Below, piece after piece: positions 17,478-27,230 of a DNA stretch of 59,870 bases. Each line of letters opens with the position of its first letter. Positions within the stretch are counted from its first letter, which is position 1. The translations under genes were made by a program, and so were the position numbers. The notes beneath the pieces are model-generated. The model was given only the letters and a program-made list of their open reading frames with translations. It did no database searches and was not told the DNA's origin. The stretch comes from Leyella stercorea (GTDB lineage: Bacteria > Bacteroidota > Bacteroidia > Bacteroidales > Bacteroidaceae), in contig NZ_JADYTS010000011.1 in NCBI RefSeq assembly GCF_021531355.1, forward strand, positions 1 through 59,870, read 5' to 3'.

Positions 17478-18644
17478 TTACAGTATTTCTCTGTTCTTGG
17501 CAACAAGTTTCTTTATAGTCTCCACGCTTGCAGCCGTTGTGTATCCATCCTCTGGAGTGTTCATGCAGTAGTCAACGAGTTTGTCAACAGTAGATACAGC
17601 TACGTGCATACGAGTGTCAGAGCTTGCATAATAGATAAGCACTCGTCCGTCCTCATCCTCAATCCAACCATTGGCAAAAGCCACATTCATGACATCACCA
17701 ATATACTCTTCGCCCTCGGGCACGAGGAAGTATCCGCCCGGCTGAGCGATAACCTTTGTGGGGTCTTCCAAGGAAGTCATGTACATATAAAGAACATAGC
17801 GCAATCCAGAGGCGCAACCACGAACACCGTGAGCAAGATGCAACCAACCCTTAGGAGTCTTGATAGGGTGGGGTCCCTCACCATTCTTTACCTCCATGAT
17901 AGTGTGGTAGTGTCGGGCGTTGATAATCTTCTCTTCCTTCACCTCGGCATTGGTCATATCGTCTACGAGAGCCCAACCAATGCCACCGCCCGAACCGGCA
18001 TCAATGAATCCGTCCTGCGGACGAGTGTAGAGAGCATACTTGCCATTCACGAACTCAGGGTGGAGCACTACGTTGCGCTGCTGGCTCTTAGTCTTGAGGT
18101 CAGGCAGACGCTCCCAAGTCTTGAGATCGTGAGTGCGTGCAATGGCAGCCGTGGCTGTAGCAGCTGAGAGGTCGCCAGGCTGTGAGTCGTCGTGACGCTC
18201 AGCGCAGAAGATGCCGTAAATCCATCCATCCTCATGCTGTGTCAGGCGCATGTCGTATATGTTGGTGGCAGGGATAAGATCCTCGGGCATTGTGATTGGC
18301 TCCTCCCAGAATCGGAAGTTGTCGATGCCGTTAGGGCTTTCAGCTACTGCGAAGAAGCTTTTGCGGTCGGCACCCTCAACACGCACAACGAGCAGATACT
18401 TGCCGTTGAGCTTTATTGCACCTGAGTTGAGAGTGGCATTCATCATGATGCGTTGCATCAGATACGGGTTGCTCTTCTCGTCGAAGTCGTAGCGCCATTC
18501 CAGTGGAGTGTGTTCGGCTGTGAGAATAGGGTATTCATACTTAGTGTATATACCGTTGCCCCACTGCTTTGGGGTATTCTTACGTGTCAGAAGCTCTTCG
18601 TGATGAGCGCGTAGCGCCTCTACTTTTTGTGCGAAATCAGTCAT
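17478..18644 (-). CDS. GH130 4-O-beta-D-mannosyl-D-glucose phosphorylase
   Basis: A 388-residue five-bladed propeller of GH130. It splits mannosyl-glucose with phosphate into mannose-1-phosphate and glucose. Visible family motifs are NPYLMQRIMMNATLNSGAI, the region around the catalytic Asp in YDMRLTQHEDGWIYGIFCAE, the phosphate-binding His in HPEFVNGKYALYTRPQD and GVRGCASGLRYVLYMYMTSLEDP. Length and the neighbouring epimerase point to the GH130_1 subfamily rather than the longer-oligosaccharide GH130_2 type. No signal peptide, so cytoplasmic. A weak hairpin (17422-17468) lies between it and the transporter. Confidence 0.9.
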   Translation of the reverse strand: MTDFAQKVEALRAHHEELLTRKNTPKQWGNGIYTKYEYPILTAEHTPLEWRYDFDEKSNPYLMQRIMMNATLNSGAIKLNGKYLLVVRVEGADRKSFFAVAESPNGIDNFRFWEEPITMPEDLIPATNIYDMRLTQHEDGWIYGIFCAERHDDSQPGDLSAATATAAIARTHDLKTWERLPDLKTKSQQRNVVLHPEFVNGKYALYTRPQDGFIDAGSGGGIGWALVDDMTNAEVKEEKIINARHYHTIMEVKNGEGPHPIKTPKGWLHLAHGVRGCASGLRYVLYMYMTSLEDPTKVIAQPGGYFLVPEGEEYIGDVMNVAFANGWIEDEDGRVLIYYASSDTRMHVAVSTVDKLVDYCMNTPEDGYTTAASVETIKKLVAKNREIL

Positions 18645-18732
18645 GTTGTTTATCCTTTATTATTTATGTTTAATTGCTTGTTGTTTGCTCTTGTTGTCAG
18701 AGCGTTTTCAATTGATTTTTTCGTTGTTTTAC

Positions 18733-18835
18733 AAAAGGAGTCCTTTTGCCCTCCAAAACGAGTCCTTTTATTCATCAAAAGGAGTCCTTTTACTGGACAA
18801 AAGGAGTCCTTTTACTGAGCAAAAGGGGTCCTTTT
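18733..18835. repeat. Five-unit palindrome array with a 22-bp period (array 1)
   Basis: Five copies of a 15-bp imperfect palindrome, AAAAGGAGTCCTTTT and variants, begin at 18733, 18755, 18777, 18799 and 18821, exactly 22 bp apart. The 7-bp spacers differ (GCCCTCC, ATTCATC, ACTGGAC, ACTGAGC). The array lies in the 293-bp gap between the GH130 and GH26 genes, which otherwise holds no gene. Two further arrays with the same geometry are at 31405 and 48432. A 22-bp period cannot keep a reading frame, so it is not coding. Confidence 0.9.
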
Positions 18836-18937
18836 GCGGGGGTGTCAAAATAGGAGGTGTCGGAGTTTAAGAAGAAGTCAATCCATCTGCGATGAATGTA
18901 AGGTAAAAGACAAGTGCATTGTATCATTCTTGTCTCA

Positions 18938-20014
18938 TTATTTTTGTTCTATATCCTTCACAAACAGCGTTTTGCCATCTTCGTAAAATCTTTTGAAATC
19001 CTGTTCCGACGGTTTGCCCGGTGCTGCTATATAGTTCTCTGTAGGTTGATCCCATGCGTTGCGCCATAGCAGCACGTAGCACAGCGGATATTCCTTGAGT
19101 ACGGGCAGCAGAGTCTCGGTAAACCATGTTGGGTCGGGAACGTTGTTGTATCCGGTCTCAGTCAGCGCAATAAGTTTTTTGCGTTTCTCGCCCACTTTCT
19201 TCACAACGTCCAGCTCCGTGCGCAACCATTCTTGATATTGCTTGTTGTTTGGTTCGCGCTGATATATGTCTATGCCAATGAGGTCTACTACGTCGTCGCC
19301 TGGATAATACTTCTCGTAGTGTTCTACGGTTTCTTTTTCGTCTGCAAGATTGGGCGAGTAAGCCCAAACGATATTACTGCATCCGCGACGCATCATATAA
19401 TTATATGTGTAGCGGTAGAGCTTTTTGTATTGTTCGGCTGTGCATCGTCCTTCGCCCCACCAAAACCATCCGCCACTCATCTCGTGCCAAGGGCGGAATA
19501 TTACGGGCACCTTTTGTCCGTCGGCAGTCTTCAGCGAATTGACAAATCGGCTCACCATAGCCAGCCATGCGTTGAGTTTGCCATTGAGTTTGCCTCCAGG
19601 GAGAATCTTGCTTACTGCATCTCCCTCAAAGTCCCATGCATTCTTGCCGGTAGCAGGATTGTTTGTGTGCCAGCTTATGGTCACTATTCCGCCACGCTCA
19701 TGCTGCTTTATGATTTCCTGGCGCATACGGTCGAAGGGCACACCGTCAAGATTTCGGTCCTTGCCAAGTTCCAAGTCGCCCAGGTCGAACCCCATCACAG
19801 CAGGATAATCACCACAAACCTCCTTTACGTCCGAACGGTTCTCCTCCCATTTCCATGAGCATCCATACATGGGGTCGTCCTGATGTCCAATCATAATGCC
19901 TTGCTTCTGTATTGCAGCCAAACGGTTGATAAGCTTAATAGCCGGCTGGCGCGAAGCAGCTACCGATGATGTAGCAATGGCAAGGGCAGCCAATGTTGTC
20001 ATAAATTTGTTCAT
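18938..20014 (-). CDS. GH26 beta-mannanase, periplasmic type
   Basis: A 358-residue GH26 with a type I signal peptide (LAALAIATSSVAASR) and no lipobox, so probably periplasmic. GH26 motifs are complete: GHQDDPMYG, ISWHTNNP, the acid/base Glu in FRPWHEMSGGWFWWG, and the nucleophile Glu in LIALTETGYNN. It cleaves beta-1,4-mannosidic bonds. In Bacteroides ovatus and B. fragilis the periplasmic GH26 releases mannobiose, which fits the epimerase/GH130 route downstream. It is separated from the CE7 gene by 47 bp on the same strand. Confidence 0.92.
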   Translation of the reverse strand: MNKFMTTLAALAIATSSVAASRQPAIKLINRLAAIQKQGIMIGHQDDPMYGCSWKWEENRSDVKEVCGDYPAVMGFDLGDLELGKDRNLDGVPFDRMRQEIIKQHERGGIVTISWHTNNPATGKNAWDFEGDAVSKILPGGKLNGKLNAWLAMVSRFVNSLKTADGQKVPVIFRPWHEMSGGWFWWGEGRCTAEQYKKLYRYTYNYMMRRGCSNIVWAYSPNLADEKETVEHYEKYYPGDDVVDLIGIDIYQREPNNKQYQEWLRTELDVVKKVGEKRKKLIALTETGYNNVPDPTWFTETLLPVLKEYPLCYVLLWRNAWDQPTENYIAAPGKPSEQDFKRFYEDGKTLFVKDIEQK

Positions 20015-20061
20015 ATTTGGTAAGGTTATCTAATTATTTTACTTCAAACCTATTTGTGATT

Positions 20062-21363
20062 TTATCTCAGTCCCATTTGTTTCAGCAACCAGGCTTCCCA
20101 CTCGTCCCACTGCTCCTGAACCCAGAAGTGGCGGGTTATCTGATAAGGGTGAAGCTCCTTAGGTGCTGTCACAATGTTGTATGTTGCGTAGGCAGTTGTA
20201 GGCGGCACCACATCATCGTTATATCCGAACGAGAACCATCCCGGACAGGTGATGCGACGAGCAAAGTTAACGCCATCATAGTAGCGTGATGTCTCCACCT
20301 TCTTCTGGTCGATGTTCTTTGGGTTATAATAAAAGTAGTGAGGCCATCCGCATGCAATGCCTTTCAGCGATGCTGTATGGTCGCACATGGCTGCATGAAC
20401 AGCACCGTAGAATGTTACGCGCTTGTCGAGTGCTGCACAAACGAGCGACAGCATACCACCCTGCGATGAACCCGTAACGCCCAATGACGAACCGTTCCAT
20501 TCTGGAAGCGACGCAATATAGTCGATAGAGCGCACGGCTCCAACGAATACACGCTTGTAATAGCAGTTGTCGCGATCGTTCATGTTATAGTCCCAGTAGC
20601 CGTTAAGACAACCGTTGAACATATCGTCGTATGTAGATTGTGGCATTGTGACGGGAACACCATGAATACCAATCTCAAGAGTGATGGCTCCCTGCTCTGC
20701 TGTCCAGATGTCGCCGTTGTATGGGCGTACGCCAGCACCAGGCACACGAAGCAATGCAGGATATTTGCCAGGCTTCACAGGCACACAGAGAATGCCGTAG
20801 GTGCGACTGCCTTGGCGTATGTTTTGGAAGCTAACTTCGTAGACGTTCACCTTCTCAGTGCAACGCTCCGGAAGCAGACGACGCTTTGCTTCAAGTGGAG
20901 TCTTGCGTGCTTCAGCAAGAGTGTTCTGCCAAAACTCGTCGAAGTCCTTAGGATTTACGGTTGTGGGCTGAATCTTCTCGGGTGAGAAAGCTGCAGTACA
21001 CATGCCTACATATTCCTTGCCGTTGACGTGAGCCGTTACCTTCAGTCGGTACATTCCGGGCTGCTTCATTGTGCCACTCCATTTCATTGTGCCGTCCTTC
21101 AGCACCACTCCGTTCTTCTTTACCGTAGGATACATCTCGGGACCGGCTTCGTAGTCAATCTTCACATTATCTATAGTAGTGCCAGAGCGTTGCACCTCCA
21201 CTTTGAATCCCGCTGTCTCACCAGTGCGATAGTTCCAATCCTTATGATTGGGTGTGATGGCAACGTTGATGCTGCTCCATCCGTTCTGTGCCGACATGCT
21301 TAATGACATGTTCAATAGAATGCACAGTGACACGAGTGTTCTTAATAATAATGTTCTTTTCAT
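20062..21363 (-). CDS. CE7-type acetyl esterase
   Basis: A 433-residue secreted protein (signal LCILLNMSLSMSAQ). The N-terminal 120 residues form a beta domain (GETAGFKVEVQRSGTTIDNVKIDYEAGPEM...), and the rest is a CE7 alpha/beta hydrolase: nucleophile GSSQGG, Asp in GYNDDVVPPTT, and His in ITRHFWVQEQWDEW, close to the C terminus. CE7 enzymes remove acetyl groups from xylo- or manno-oligosaccharides. Here, in a mannan locus, the likely substrate is acetylated (gluco)mannan. First gene of the leftward operon, which starts at the promoter at 21425-21432. Confidence 0.88.
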   Translation of the reverse strand: MKRTLLLRTLVSLCILLNMSLSMSAQNGWSSINVAITPNHKDWNYRTGETAGFKVEVQRSGTTIDNVKIDYEAGPEMYPTVKKNGVVLKDGTMKWSGTMKQPGMYRLKVTAHVNGKEYVGMCTAAFSPEKIQPTTVNPKDFDEFWQNTLAEARKTPLEAKRRLLPERCTEKVNVYEVSFQNIRQGSRTYGILCVPVKPGKYPALLRVPGAGVRPYNGDIWTAEQGAITLEIGIHGVPVTMPQSTYDDMFNGCLNGYWDYNMNDRDNCYYKRVFVGAVRSIDYIASLPEWNGSSLGVTGSSQGGMLSLVCAALDKRVTFYGAVHAAMCDHTASLKGIACGWPHYFYYNPKNIDQKKVETSRYYDGVNFARRITCPGWFSFGYNDDVVPPTTAYATYNIVTAPKELHPYQITRHFWVQEQWDEWEAWLLKQMGLR

Positions 21364-21424
21364 TTTTATTTGTTTCGATAAAGTTCGTAATACCGTGGTT
21401 TAAGTTTTCGAATTATTACGGTTG

Positions 21425-21432
21425 CAAAGTTA
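21425..21432 (-). promoter_or_regulatory. -7 box of the leftward mannan operon
   Basis: TAACTTTG on the minus strand, 62 nt upstream of the CE7 start. Its 5' side carries the shared operator at 21446-21470. Confidence 0.6.
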
Positions 21433-21445
21433 TATCAATTTTGCA

Positions 21446-21470
21446 AATCGCATTAATACTATTTTGCCAA
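21446..21470 (-). promoter_or_regulatory. Candidate operator of the mannan regulator, site 1
   Basis: Plus-strand sequence begins AATCGCATT and ends TATTTTGCCAA. The same 25-bp site occurs at 33837-33861 before the GH36 gene, with 20 of 25 positions identical. In both, the first base lies exactly 21 bp from the first base of the -7 box. The position overlaps the -33 region, as expected for an AraC-type activator. Confidence 0.6.
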
Positions 21471-21566
21471 TAAATTACACAAAAATGCCATTTTGATATT
21501 TTTGTGCATTATTGCATCCATTGCGTTTTGTGTCAAAAATGTAGAATTACAAAATAGTGTCAGTTG

Positions 21567-21591
21567 TTGTAAATAAAGTGTTAGTTGGAAT
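21567..21591 (+). promoter_or_regulatory. Degenerate copy of the mannan operator, site 3
   Basis: In the position and orientation predicted from the other two sites (13 bp upstream of the -7 box), this stretch matches the reverse complement of site 1 at 16 of 25 positions, including TTG at one end and GA.T at the other. That is suggestive only. Confidence 0.3.
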
Positions 21592-21604
21592 ATTTGGAAA
21601 TGAC

Positions 21605-21612
21605 TAACTTTG
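21605..21612 (+). promoter_or_regulatory. -7 box of the rightward SusCD operon
   Basis: TAACTTTG followed by GCACC, 36 bp upstream of the surface mannanase start. Confidence 0.6.
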
Positions 21613-21647
21613 CACCGTGATTACTAACTAAACCTTTATAAATAAAA

Positions 21648-22796
21648 ATGAACATACGAAATTATATGCTGATTGCAGTCCTGTTATCGACGGGATGCCT
21701 CTCTTGCTCAGGCGAGAACGGCAGCAGTGAAAATCAGGGGGCAGGACAGCTGGGTACAGAACAAACCACAACCCAGCAACACAGGCTTGCCAACCCTAAT
21801 GCTACAGCAGAGACACAGCGGCTCTACAATGCCCTTTGGTCGCAATTTGGCAAGAAGAGCATATCGGGTACAGTAGCAAGTGTCGACTGGAACACCCGAG
21901 AGGCCGACTTCGTGAAGCAATGGACAGGCAGGTATCCTGCCATTAATGTGTTCGATTTCATCAATATCCATGCGTCGAAGGATGTCAACTCCAAGGGATG
22001 GATTGACTATAGCGACGACACCGTGGTGCGCAATTGGGCAAAGGCGGGCGGTATTGTTGGAGCAATGTGGCACTGGCAGGTACGTGCCAACAACGGCATC
22101 GACTACACCTGCACTCCTGGCACTGCATCAGGCGAAACCTCGTTCGACCCTACTTGTATTAATAATGTGTCGTCAGCCGACTACAAGCAGCTCATTCACG
22201 ACATCGACCAGGTGGCTGGATACCTCAAGCAGATGCAGAAACGTGGCATCCCCGTCATTTGGCGACCGCTTCATGAGGCTGCCGGCAACACCTACGAGTT
22301 TGATGGAGGCAAGGCTTGGTTCTGGTGGGGCATCAAGGGTGCCGACGCTTACAAGAAGTTGTGGCGGTTCCTGTACGACCGGCTTGTCAATCATCATAAG
22401 CTCAACAACCTCATTTGGGTGTGGAACTCGCAGATGAACGACCACGACTGGTATCCCGGCGACGACGTTGTCGACGTTGTAGGACGCGACTCATACTACG
22501 CCCTGCAATATCCGCTGATGAAGAATTTCAAGCAATTGCAGAAGGAATATCCCTCAAAGCTCATCGCATTGGCTGAGTGTGGCAATGGCGACGAGGTGCA
22601 CATGTCGCAGTGGAGCGATATTTGGCAGGAAGGCTCGCGCTGGAGTTGGTTCATGCCATGGTACGATTACGACTACGACAATGGCAACTCCGACACCCAT
22701 CGGTTTGCCGACAAGCAGTGGTGGCAGAACGCTTTCAGTACGGGCACGGTGCTCGACCGCGATGAGATGAAGGCGATAATAGAGAATATGAAGTAA
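21648..22796 (+). CDS. GH26 beta-mannanase lipoprotein, surface type
   Basis: A 382-residue GH26 with a lipoprotein signal (LLSTGCLSCSGE, lipobox LSC) and a flexible Gly/Ser/Gln/Thr linker, as in surface-exposed enzymes. The acid/base Glu is in IWRPLHEAAGN and the nucleophile Glu in LIALAECGNGDE; AWFWWGIKGADAYKKLWRFLYDRL is another GH26 hallmark. It probably cuts mannan outside the cell to oligosaccharides that SusCD imports, like BoMan26B of B. ovatus. First gene of the rightward operon. Confidence 0.92.
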   Translation: MNIRNYMLIAVLLSTGCLSCSGENGSSENQGAGQLGTEQTTTQQHRLANPNATAETQRLYNALWSQFGKKSISGTVASVDWNTREADFVKQWTGRYPAINVFDFINIHASKDVNSKGWIDYSDDTVVRNWAKAGGIVGAMWHWQVRANNGIDYTCTPGTASGETSFDPTCINNVSSADYKQLIHDIDQVAGYLKQMQKRGIPVIWRPLHEAAGNTYEFDGGKAWFWWGIKGADAYKKLWRFLYDRLVNHHKLNNLIWVWNSQMNDHDWYPGDDVVDVVGRDSYYALQYPLMKNFKQLQKEYPSKLIALAECGNGDEVHMSQWSDIWQEGSRWSWFMPWYDYDYDNGNSDTHRFADKQWWQNAFSTGTVLDRDEMKAIIENMK

Positions 22797-22831
22797 TAAG
22801 CTTTGAATGTTCTGACCAAAAACCTAAAGTA

Positions 22832-23983
22832 ATGAAACATGTTAGATTTATAATTGTGGTGCTTCTGTGCCTTGTGTCTGCCTTAGGCAGCTATGCAGTG
22901 GAGCGTGTCATCCTTGTAGGTCCGAAGACTATCGGGCCCGCATGGAAAGACCGTATAGTGCTTGAACCGCGTCTCTTTGCCGAAGCCGAGGCAGGCGATG
23001 TGCTCACCGTGTACACCGACGGCTACAGACGTTCGTCGCAGGGCACATTCCAGAATCCTAAGGATTGGCAAGCCTTAGCCGAACAATATAAGTATTTCGG
23101 TATAGCAGGCCCCTTCCGCATGACCATAACTGCCGACATGCTTCCCGTTCTGAAGCAGCACGGAGTGTGTATAGGTGGCAAAGACTACCGCATTCTCTAT
23201 GCAACGCTCTCCAAGGCTGCCGACTATCAGGAGAATATTGTGTGGACAGGACCTGCCGCCAAGATGGACAGCAATTGGGGCGGATGTGCCGAGATTAAGG
23301 GCAAGACCCTGGCTGCGCTCAAGGTGGGCGACGCCTTGAAGCTGCACGTAAGCAAGACTAAGCCCGGTTCGGCTGTGAAGATAATGGACTTGACGTGGAA
23401 TCCTATCGACAATACTGTAGACGGTGCACCCGTTGGTGGCGATTCATTCACCTATTATATTGACGACGAGGCTCCGCTCATCAAGCTTCAGCTTGCCGGC
23501 GGTGGCGAAAATGTAGCCATGCGCATAGGTGGCAAGGACTATCAGCTCGACCGGTTGGGCATAGTATCGTTTGTAGGACAACGTTCCGACGACACATCCT
23601 CAGCCCAGCGCGCCCCGAAAGAGTATAAGCTGAAGCCTGGCGAACTGTTTCATGGCGAGCTGACATTCCCAAACGACTGGAGCGCCAACCTGCGCATCAC
23701 TGCCGAACCATTTCAGCATTCTACCGAGAACGATGTGCTCGTCATCAGCTATAAGTTGTTGCCCCGTCAGGAGGGTGTAGTCCCGCAGATGTCGCTCCGC
23801 GAGAATCACGGCAAGTGGCACGACCTCTCGGGAGCCGTTGAACCGCAGTGGCAGAAGCTTGACGGCAACGATGTGGTGATGACTTTCGACGCAGTGTCGC
23901 TCGACAAGCTAAAGACTACCGGACTGGTGGTGACAGGCCGTGGATTTGTATTGAACAGAATAGAATTGATGCATGTAGAATAA
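22832..23983 (+). CDS. Secreted three-module protein of the mannan locus, unrecognised
   Basis: 383 residues with a signal peptide cut near GSYA-VE and no lipobox. I see three consecutive strand-rich modules at about 24-126, 134-247 and 266-382. Each ends in a similar motif: VCIGGKDYRILYATL, MRIGGKDYQLDRLGIVSF and LVVTGRGFVLNRIELMHV. The same ending occurs twice in the broken gene at 30359 (IRVQGGEYVNLLKVEL and LYIQGKNFTVNSVQIV). The modules look like small jelly-roll carbohydrate-binding domains of the kind attached to Bacteroidetes glycanases. I see no catalytic motif. It lies between the surface mannanase and SusC, so mannan binding is a fair inference. Confidence 0.6.
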   Translation: MKHVRFIIVVLLCLVSALGSYAVERVILVGPKTIGPAWKDRIVLEPRLFAEAEAGDVLTVYTDGYRRSSQGTFQNPKDWQALAEQYKYFGIAGPFRMTITADMLPVLKQHGVCIGGKDYRILYATLSKAADYQENIVWTGPAAKMDSNWGGCAEIKGKTLAALKVGDALKLHVSKTKPGSAVKIMDLTWNPIDNTVDGAPVGGDSFTYYIDDEAPLIKLQLAGGGENVAMRIGGKDYQLDRLGIVSFVGQRSDDTSSAQRAPKEYKLKPGELFHGELTFPNDWSANLRITAEPFQHSTENDVLVISYKLLPRQEGVVPQMSLRENHGKWHDLSGAVEPQWQKLDGNDVVMTFDAVSLDKLKTTGLVVTGRGFVLNRIELMHVE

Positions 23984-24005
23984 AATAAATAAATAACTAA
24001 AAACA

Positions 24006-27000
24006 ATGTCTAAAAAGTTATTCTTAAATGTTGTGCTTCTGCTGATAAGCATAAGCATCAACGCTCAGACCGCCATCAAGGGTAAGGTGTTTGATGGAGC
24101 TATGAACAACGAGCCGATGATTGGCGCGAGTGTTCAGGTGCCAGGCACCAGTGTTGGAGGAGTCACCGATTTGGACGGTGCTTTCTCGTTCACCCTGCCA
24201 CAGGGCAAGTCTGTCATTCAGGTTTCGATGGTCGGATATAAGACCCAAGTGATTAACGTAAAGGGCAAGTCGTACGTCGAGGTGACTCTTAAGGAGGATG
24301 CCGAGGTGATGGACGAGGTGGTTGTCATCGGCTATGGTACGATGAAGAAGCGCGACCTCACAGGCTCAATGACCCAGATTAAGAGCGACGAGCTTATGAA
24401 GGGCGGTACCACAGACGTGGCTCACGGTCTGCAGGGTAAGATTGCCGGTGTCAACATTTCGCAGAACGACGGTTCGCCGGGTGCCGGTGTGAGCATCACT
24501 GTGCGTGGAGCCAACTCGTTCACAACATCGTCGCAGCCGCTCTACATCGTCGATGGCGTTCCTTATGGCACCGACCCTAACGGTGCTCCGAAGAGTGGTG
24601 CCAACGATGGCAACAACCAATCGACTTCGCCTCTGTCAATGATCAATCCTAACGACATCGAGAAGATTGAGGTGTTGAAGGACGCTTCGGCTACAGCCAT
24701 ATATGGTTCGCGTGGTGCCAATGGCGTTGTCATCATCACCACAAAGCGCGGACAGAAGGGCGACGGCAAACCGAAGGTGGAGTTCAACGCAAAGTGGAGC
24801 GTTTCTAATATCGCCAAACGTGTCAATGTGCTCGACGCTCGCACATACGCTCTCTATCAGAATGAGGCTGCCGAGAATAGCCGCTACTACGAGGGAGGCA
24901 CACAGAAGAATCCATATACTGGCGAGTGGGAATATCCCTACGTTGGCAATGGCTACGTGTACAGCAAGGGTACGTACAATCCTTCGCCCGACGACTTTCT
25001 CAATCCCGGCATACGTCAGGACGAGTATGGCAACATCGACGAGGTGGCAGGTGCCGACTGGCAGGACGAGATTTATCGCACCGGATGGCAGCAGGACTAC
25101 AGTCTCAGCGTAAGTGGAGGCAGCGACCAGGGATGGTACAGCTTCTCGGGCAACTATACCACACAGGACGGTATAATACGCAACACTGGTTTCGACCGCT
25201 ACGGCGTGTCGCTCAATATTGGCAGACACATCAACAAGTATCTGGAGATTGGTGCAAGCTCGTTCTTTACTAACACCGTGACAAACTTTCAGCGCACCAA
25301 TTCGGAGAATACGGGCATCATTCGTTCGGCCCTTATCTTCCCGTCTACATACGGAGTACACACCTCTACCGAACAGCTCGACGAGCTTAACTGGCTCGCA
25401 GCCAACCCATACAATTACGTACATGGCGCCAAGGACGAGCTGAAGCAGATTTCATGGTTCTCAAGTTCGTATCTTGAGGCTAAGATTACATCATGGCTTA
25501 AGTTCCGCCAGAACCTCGGTCTTGGCTACAACGACAGCCATCGTGGCACCTACTATGACCGTCACACCCAGGAGGGTAAGGCTCCCAACAACGGCAAGGG
25601 CGGTAAGGCATCCAACATTTGGAAGAGTATGACAGCCGAGAGCATCCTCACCTTCGACAAGACATGGGGTATGCACGCCATAAATGCAGTGGCTGGTATG
25701 ACATTCGAGAAGGGAACAGGCGAGACAGAATCAATGACTGCCACCAATTTCCCTTCTGATATGACCAAGGATGCTGATATGTCGTTGGCTCTCGATCGTG
25801 CTGTAATAGCTTCGAGCAAGACCCAGCAGACTTTGGAATCGTTCCTTGCACGTATCAACTATACGCTCAATGGCAAGTATATGTTTACGGGTAGTGTGCG
25901 TACTGACGGCAGTTCAAGCTTCGCCAAGAACCATAAGTGGGCTACATTCCTTTCAGGAGCCTTTGCATGGCGTGCCAGCGACGAGGCGTTCATCAAGAAT
26001 CTCAACATATTCAGCAACCTTAAGTTCCGCCTTAGTTATGGTGAGACGGGTAATCAGGGCATCGGTGCCTATCGCACACTGAGCATACTCAATGCTGCCA
26101 ACTATCCTTACAACGGAACATTGCAGAACGGCTTCTCGCTCATCGACTGGCGCGGACCTACCAATCCCGACCTTAAGTGGGAGACAACTGCACAGTTCAA
26201 CGCCGGTATCGACTTCGGATTCTTCGACAACCGCTTGCAGTTTACTGTCGACTACTATTACAAGAAGACACGCGACCTCTTGCAGAACGTAACCATTCCG
26301 GCAAGTTCGGGCTTCGGACAGATGCTTATCAATTCGGGCAATGTCACCAACGAGGGTCTTGAGTTTACACTCAACTATGCTGTGCTGACAAAGACTCCAG
26401 TGAAGTGGAACATCTCAGCCAACCTCGCAATGAACCGCAACCGTATTGGCGGACTCGAAGGCGACCAGTATGCTACAGCTCTTTGGAGCAAGGCCGATCA
26501 GATGTACTTGCAGCGCAACGGATGTCCGATAGGTACTATCTTCGGATATGTAGAGGACGGATTCTACGACAACATTGCCGAGGTGCGCTCGTTCAAGGAG
26601 TATGCCAACCTCTCCGACCGAGAGGCTCTGAAGCATGTGGGCGAGATAAAGTATCGCGACCTCAACGGCGACGGCTACATCACAGAGAAAGACCGCACCA
26701 TCATTGGCAATACCAATCCCGACTTCACCTACGGCTTCACATCCAATCTGTCGTGGAAGAACTTCAACATTTCGTTCATGATGCAGGGCAGTCAGGGCAA
26801 CGACATTTTCAACTATAACCTCACCGACATTCAGATGGCCAATATTGGCAACATCACCGTCGATGCCTACAATTCGCGTTGGACACCCGAAACTGCAGCA
26901 ACAGCCAAGTGGCCTAAGGCTACAGCAGGCTATACACGTACATGGCTGATGAGCGACCGATTCATCGAGAACGGCAGCTATCTTAAGATGAAGTATATCA

Positions 27001-27209
27001 CACTGGGTTATGACTTCGTTCATCCCACCAAGTTCATCGAGAAGATTGGCCTTACATTCACTGCCAACAACCTCTTCACCATAACCAACTACAGCTGGTT
27101 TGACCCCGATGTGAATGCAGGTGGCAACAATGCAGCTTGTCCTGGTGTCGACAGCTACTCTTATCCAAGTTCGCGCAGCTTTGCATTCGGACTGAACATC
27201 GTTTTCTAA
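24006..27209 (+). CDS. SusC-type TonB-dependent transporter
   Basis: A 1067-residue SusC/RagA protein: signal peptide, N-terminal carboxypeptidase-like domain (AIKGKVFDGAMNNEPMIGASVQVPGT), TonB box region DEVVVIGYG, plug domain (ADVAHGLQGK.AGVNIS, SITVRGANSF, YIVDGVPYG, ATAIYGSRGANGVVIITTKRG; approximate) and a barrel ending in RSFAFGLNIVF. It imports manno-oligosaccharides through the outer membrane with its SusD lid, 21 bp downstream. Length is typical. Confidence 0.95.
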   Translation: MSKKLFLNVVLLLISISINAQTAIKGKVFDGAMNNEPMIGASVQVPGTSVGGVTDLDGAFSFTLPQGKSVIQVSMVGYKTQVINVKGKSYVEVTLKEDAEVMDEVVVIGYGTMKKRDLTGSMTQIKSDELMKGGTTDVAHGLQGKIAGVNISQNDGSPGAGVSITVRGANSFTTSSQPLYIVDGVPYGTDPNGAPKSGANDGNNQSTSPLSMINPNDIEKIEVLKDASATAIYGSRGANGVVIITTKRGQKGDGKPKVEFNAKWSVSNIAKRVNVLDARTYALYQNEAAENSRYYEGGTQKNPYTGEWEYPYVGNGYVYSKGTYNPSPDDFLNPGIRQDEYGNIDEVAGADWQDEIYRTGWQQDYSLSVSGGSDQGWYSFSGNYTTQDGIIRNTGFDRYGVSLNIGRHINKYLEIGASSFFTNTVTNFQRTNSENTGIIRSALIFPSTYGVHTSTEQLDELNWLAANPYNYVHGAKDELKQISWFSSSYLEAKITSWLKFRQNLGLGYNDSHRGTYYDRHTQEGKAPNNGKGGKASNIWKSMTAESILTFDKTWGMHAINAVAGMTFEKGTGETESMTATNFPSDMTKDADMSLALDRAVIASSKTQQTLESFLARINYTLNGKYMFTGSVRTDGSSSFAKNHKWATFLSGAFAWRASDEAFIKNLNIFSNLKFRLSYGETGNQGIGAYRTLSILNAANYPYNGTLQNGFSLIDWRGPTNPDLKWETTAQFNAGIDFGFFDNRLQFTVDYYYKKTRDLLQNVTIPASSGFGQMLINSGNVTNEGLEFTLNYAVLTKTPVKWNISANLAMNRNRIGGLEGDQYATALWSKADQMYLQRNGCPIGTIFGYVEDGFYDNIAEVRSFKEYANLSDREALKHVGEIKYRDLNGDGYITEKDRTIIGNTNPDFTYGFTSNLSWKNFNISFMMQGSQGNDIFNYNLTDIQMANIGNITVDAYNSRWTPETAATAKWPKATAGYTRTWLMSDRFIENGSYLKMKYITLGYDFVHPTKFIEKIGLTFTANNLFTITNYSWFDPDVNAGGNNAACPGVDSYSYPSSRSFAFGLNIVF

Positions 27210-27230
27210 CAATCTAAAGATTCATACAAA

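Noticed and set aside
18733..18835. CRISPR array
   Set aside because: Units are 15 bp and spacers 7 bp, far too short, units vary, and no cas genes are in the window.
18627..18870. Frames with repeated KRSPF/KGSF peptides near 18.8 kb
   Set aside because: They are translations of the 22-bp palindrome array; a 22-bp period cannot keep a frame and there is no start context.
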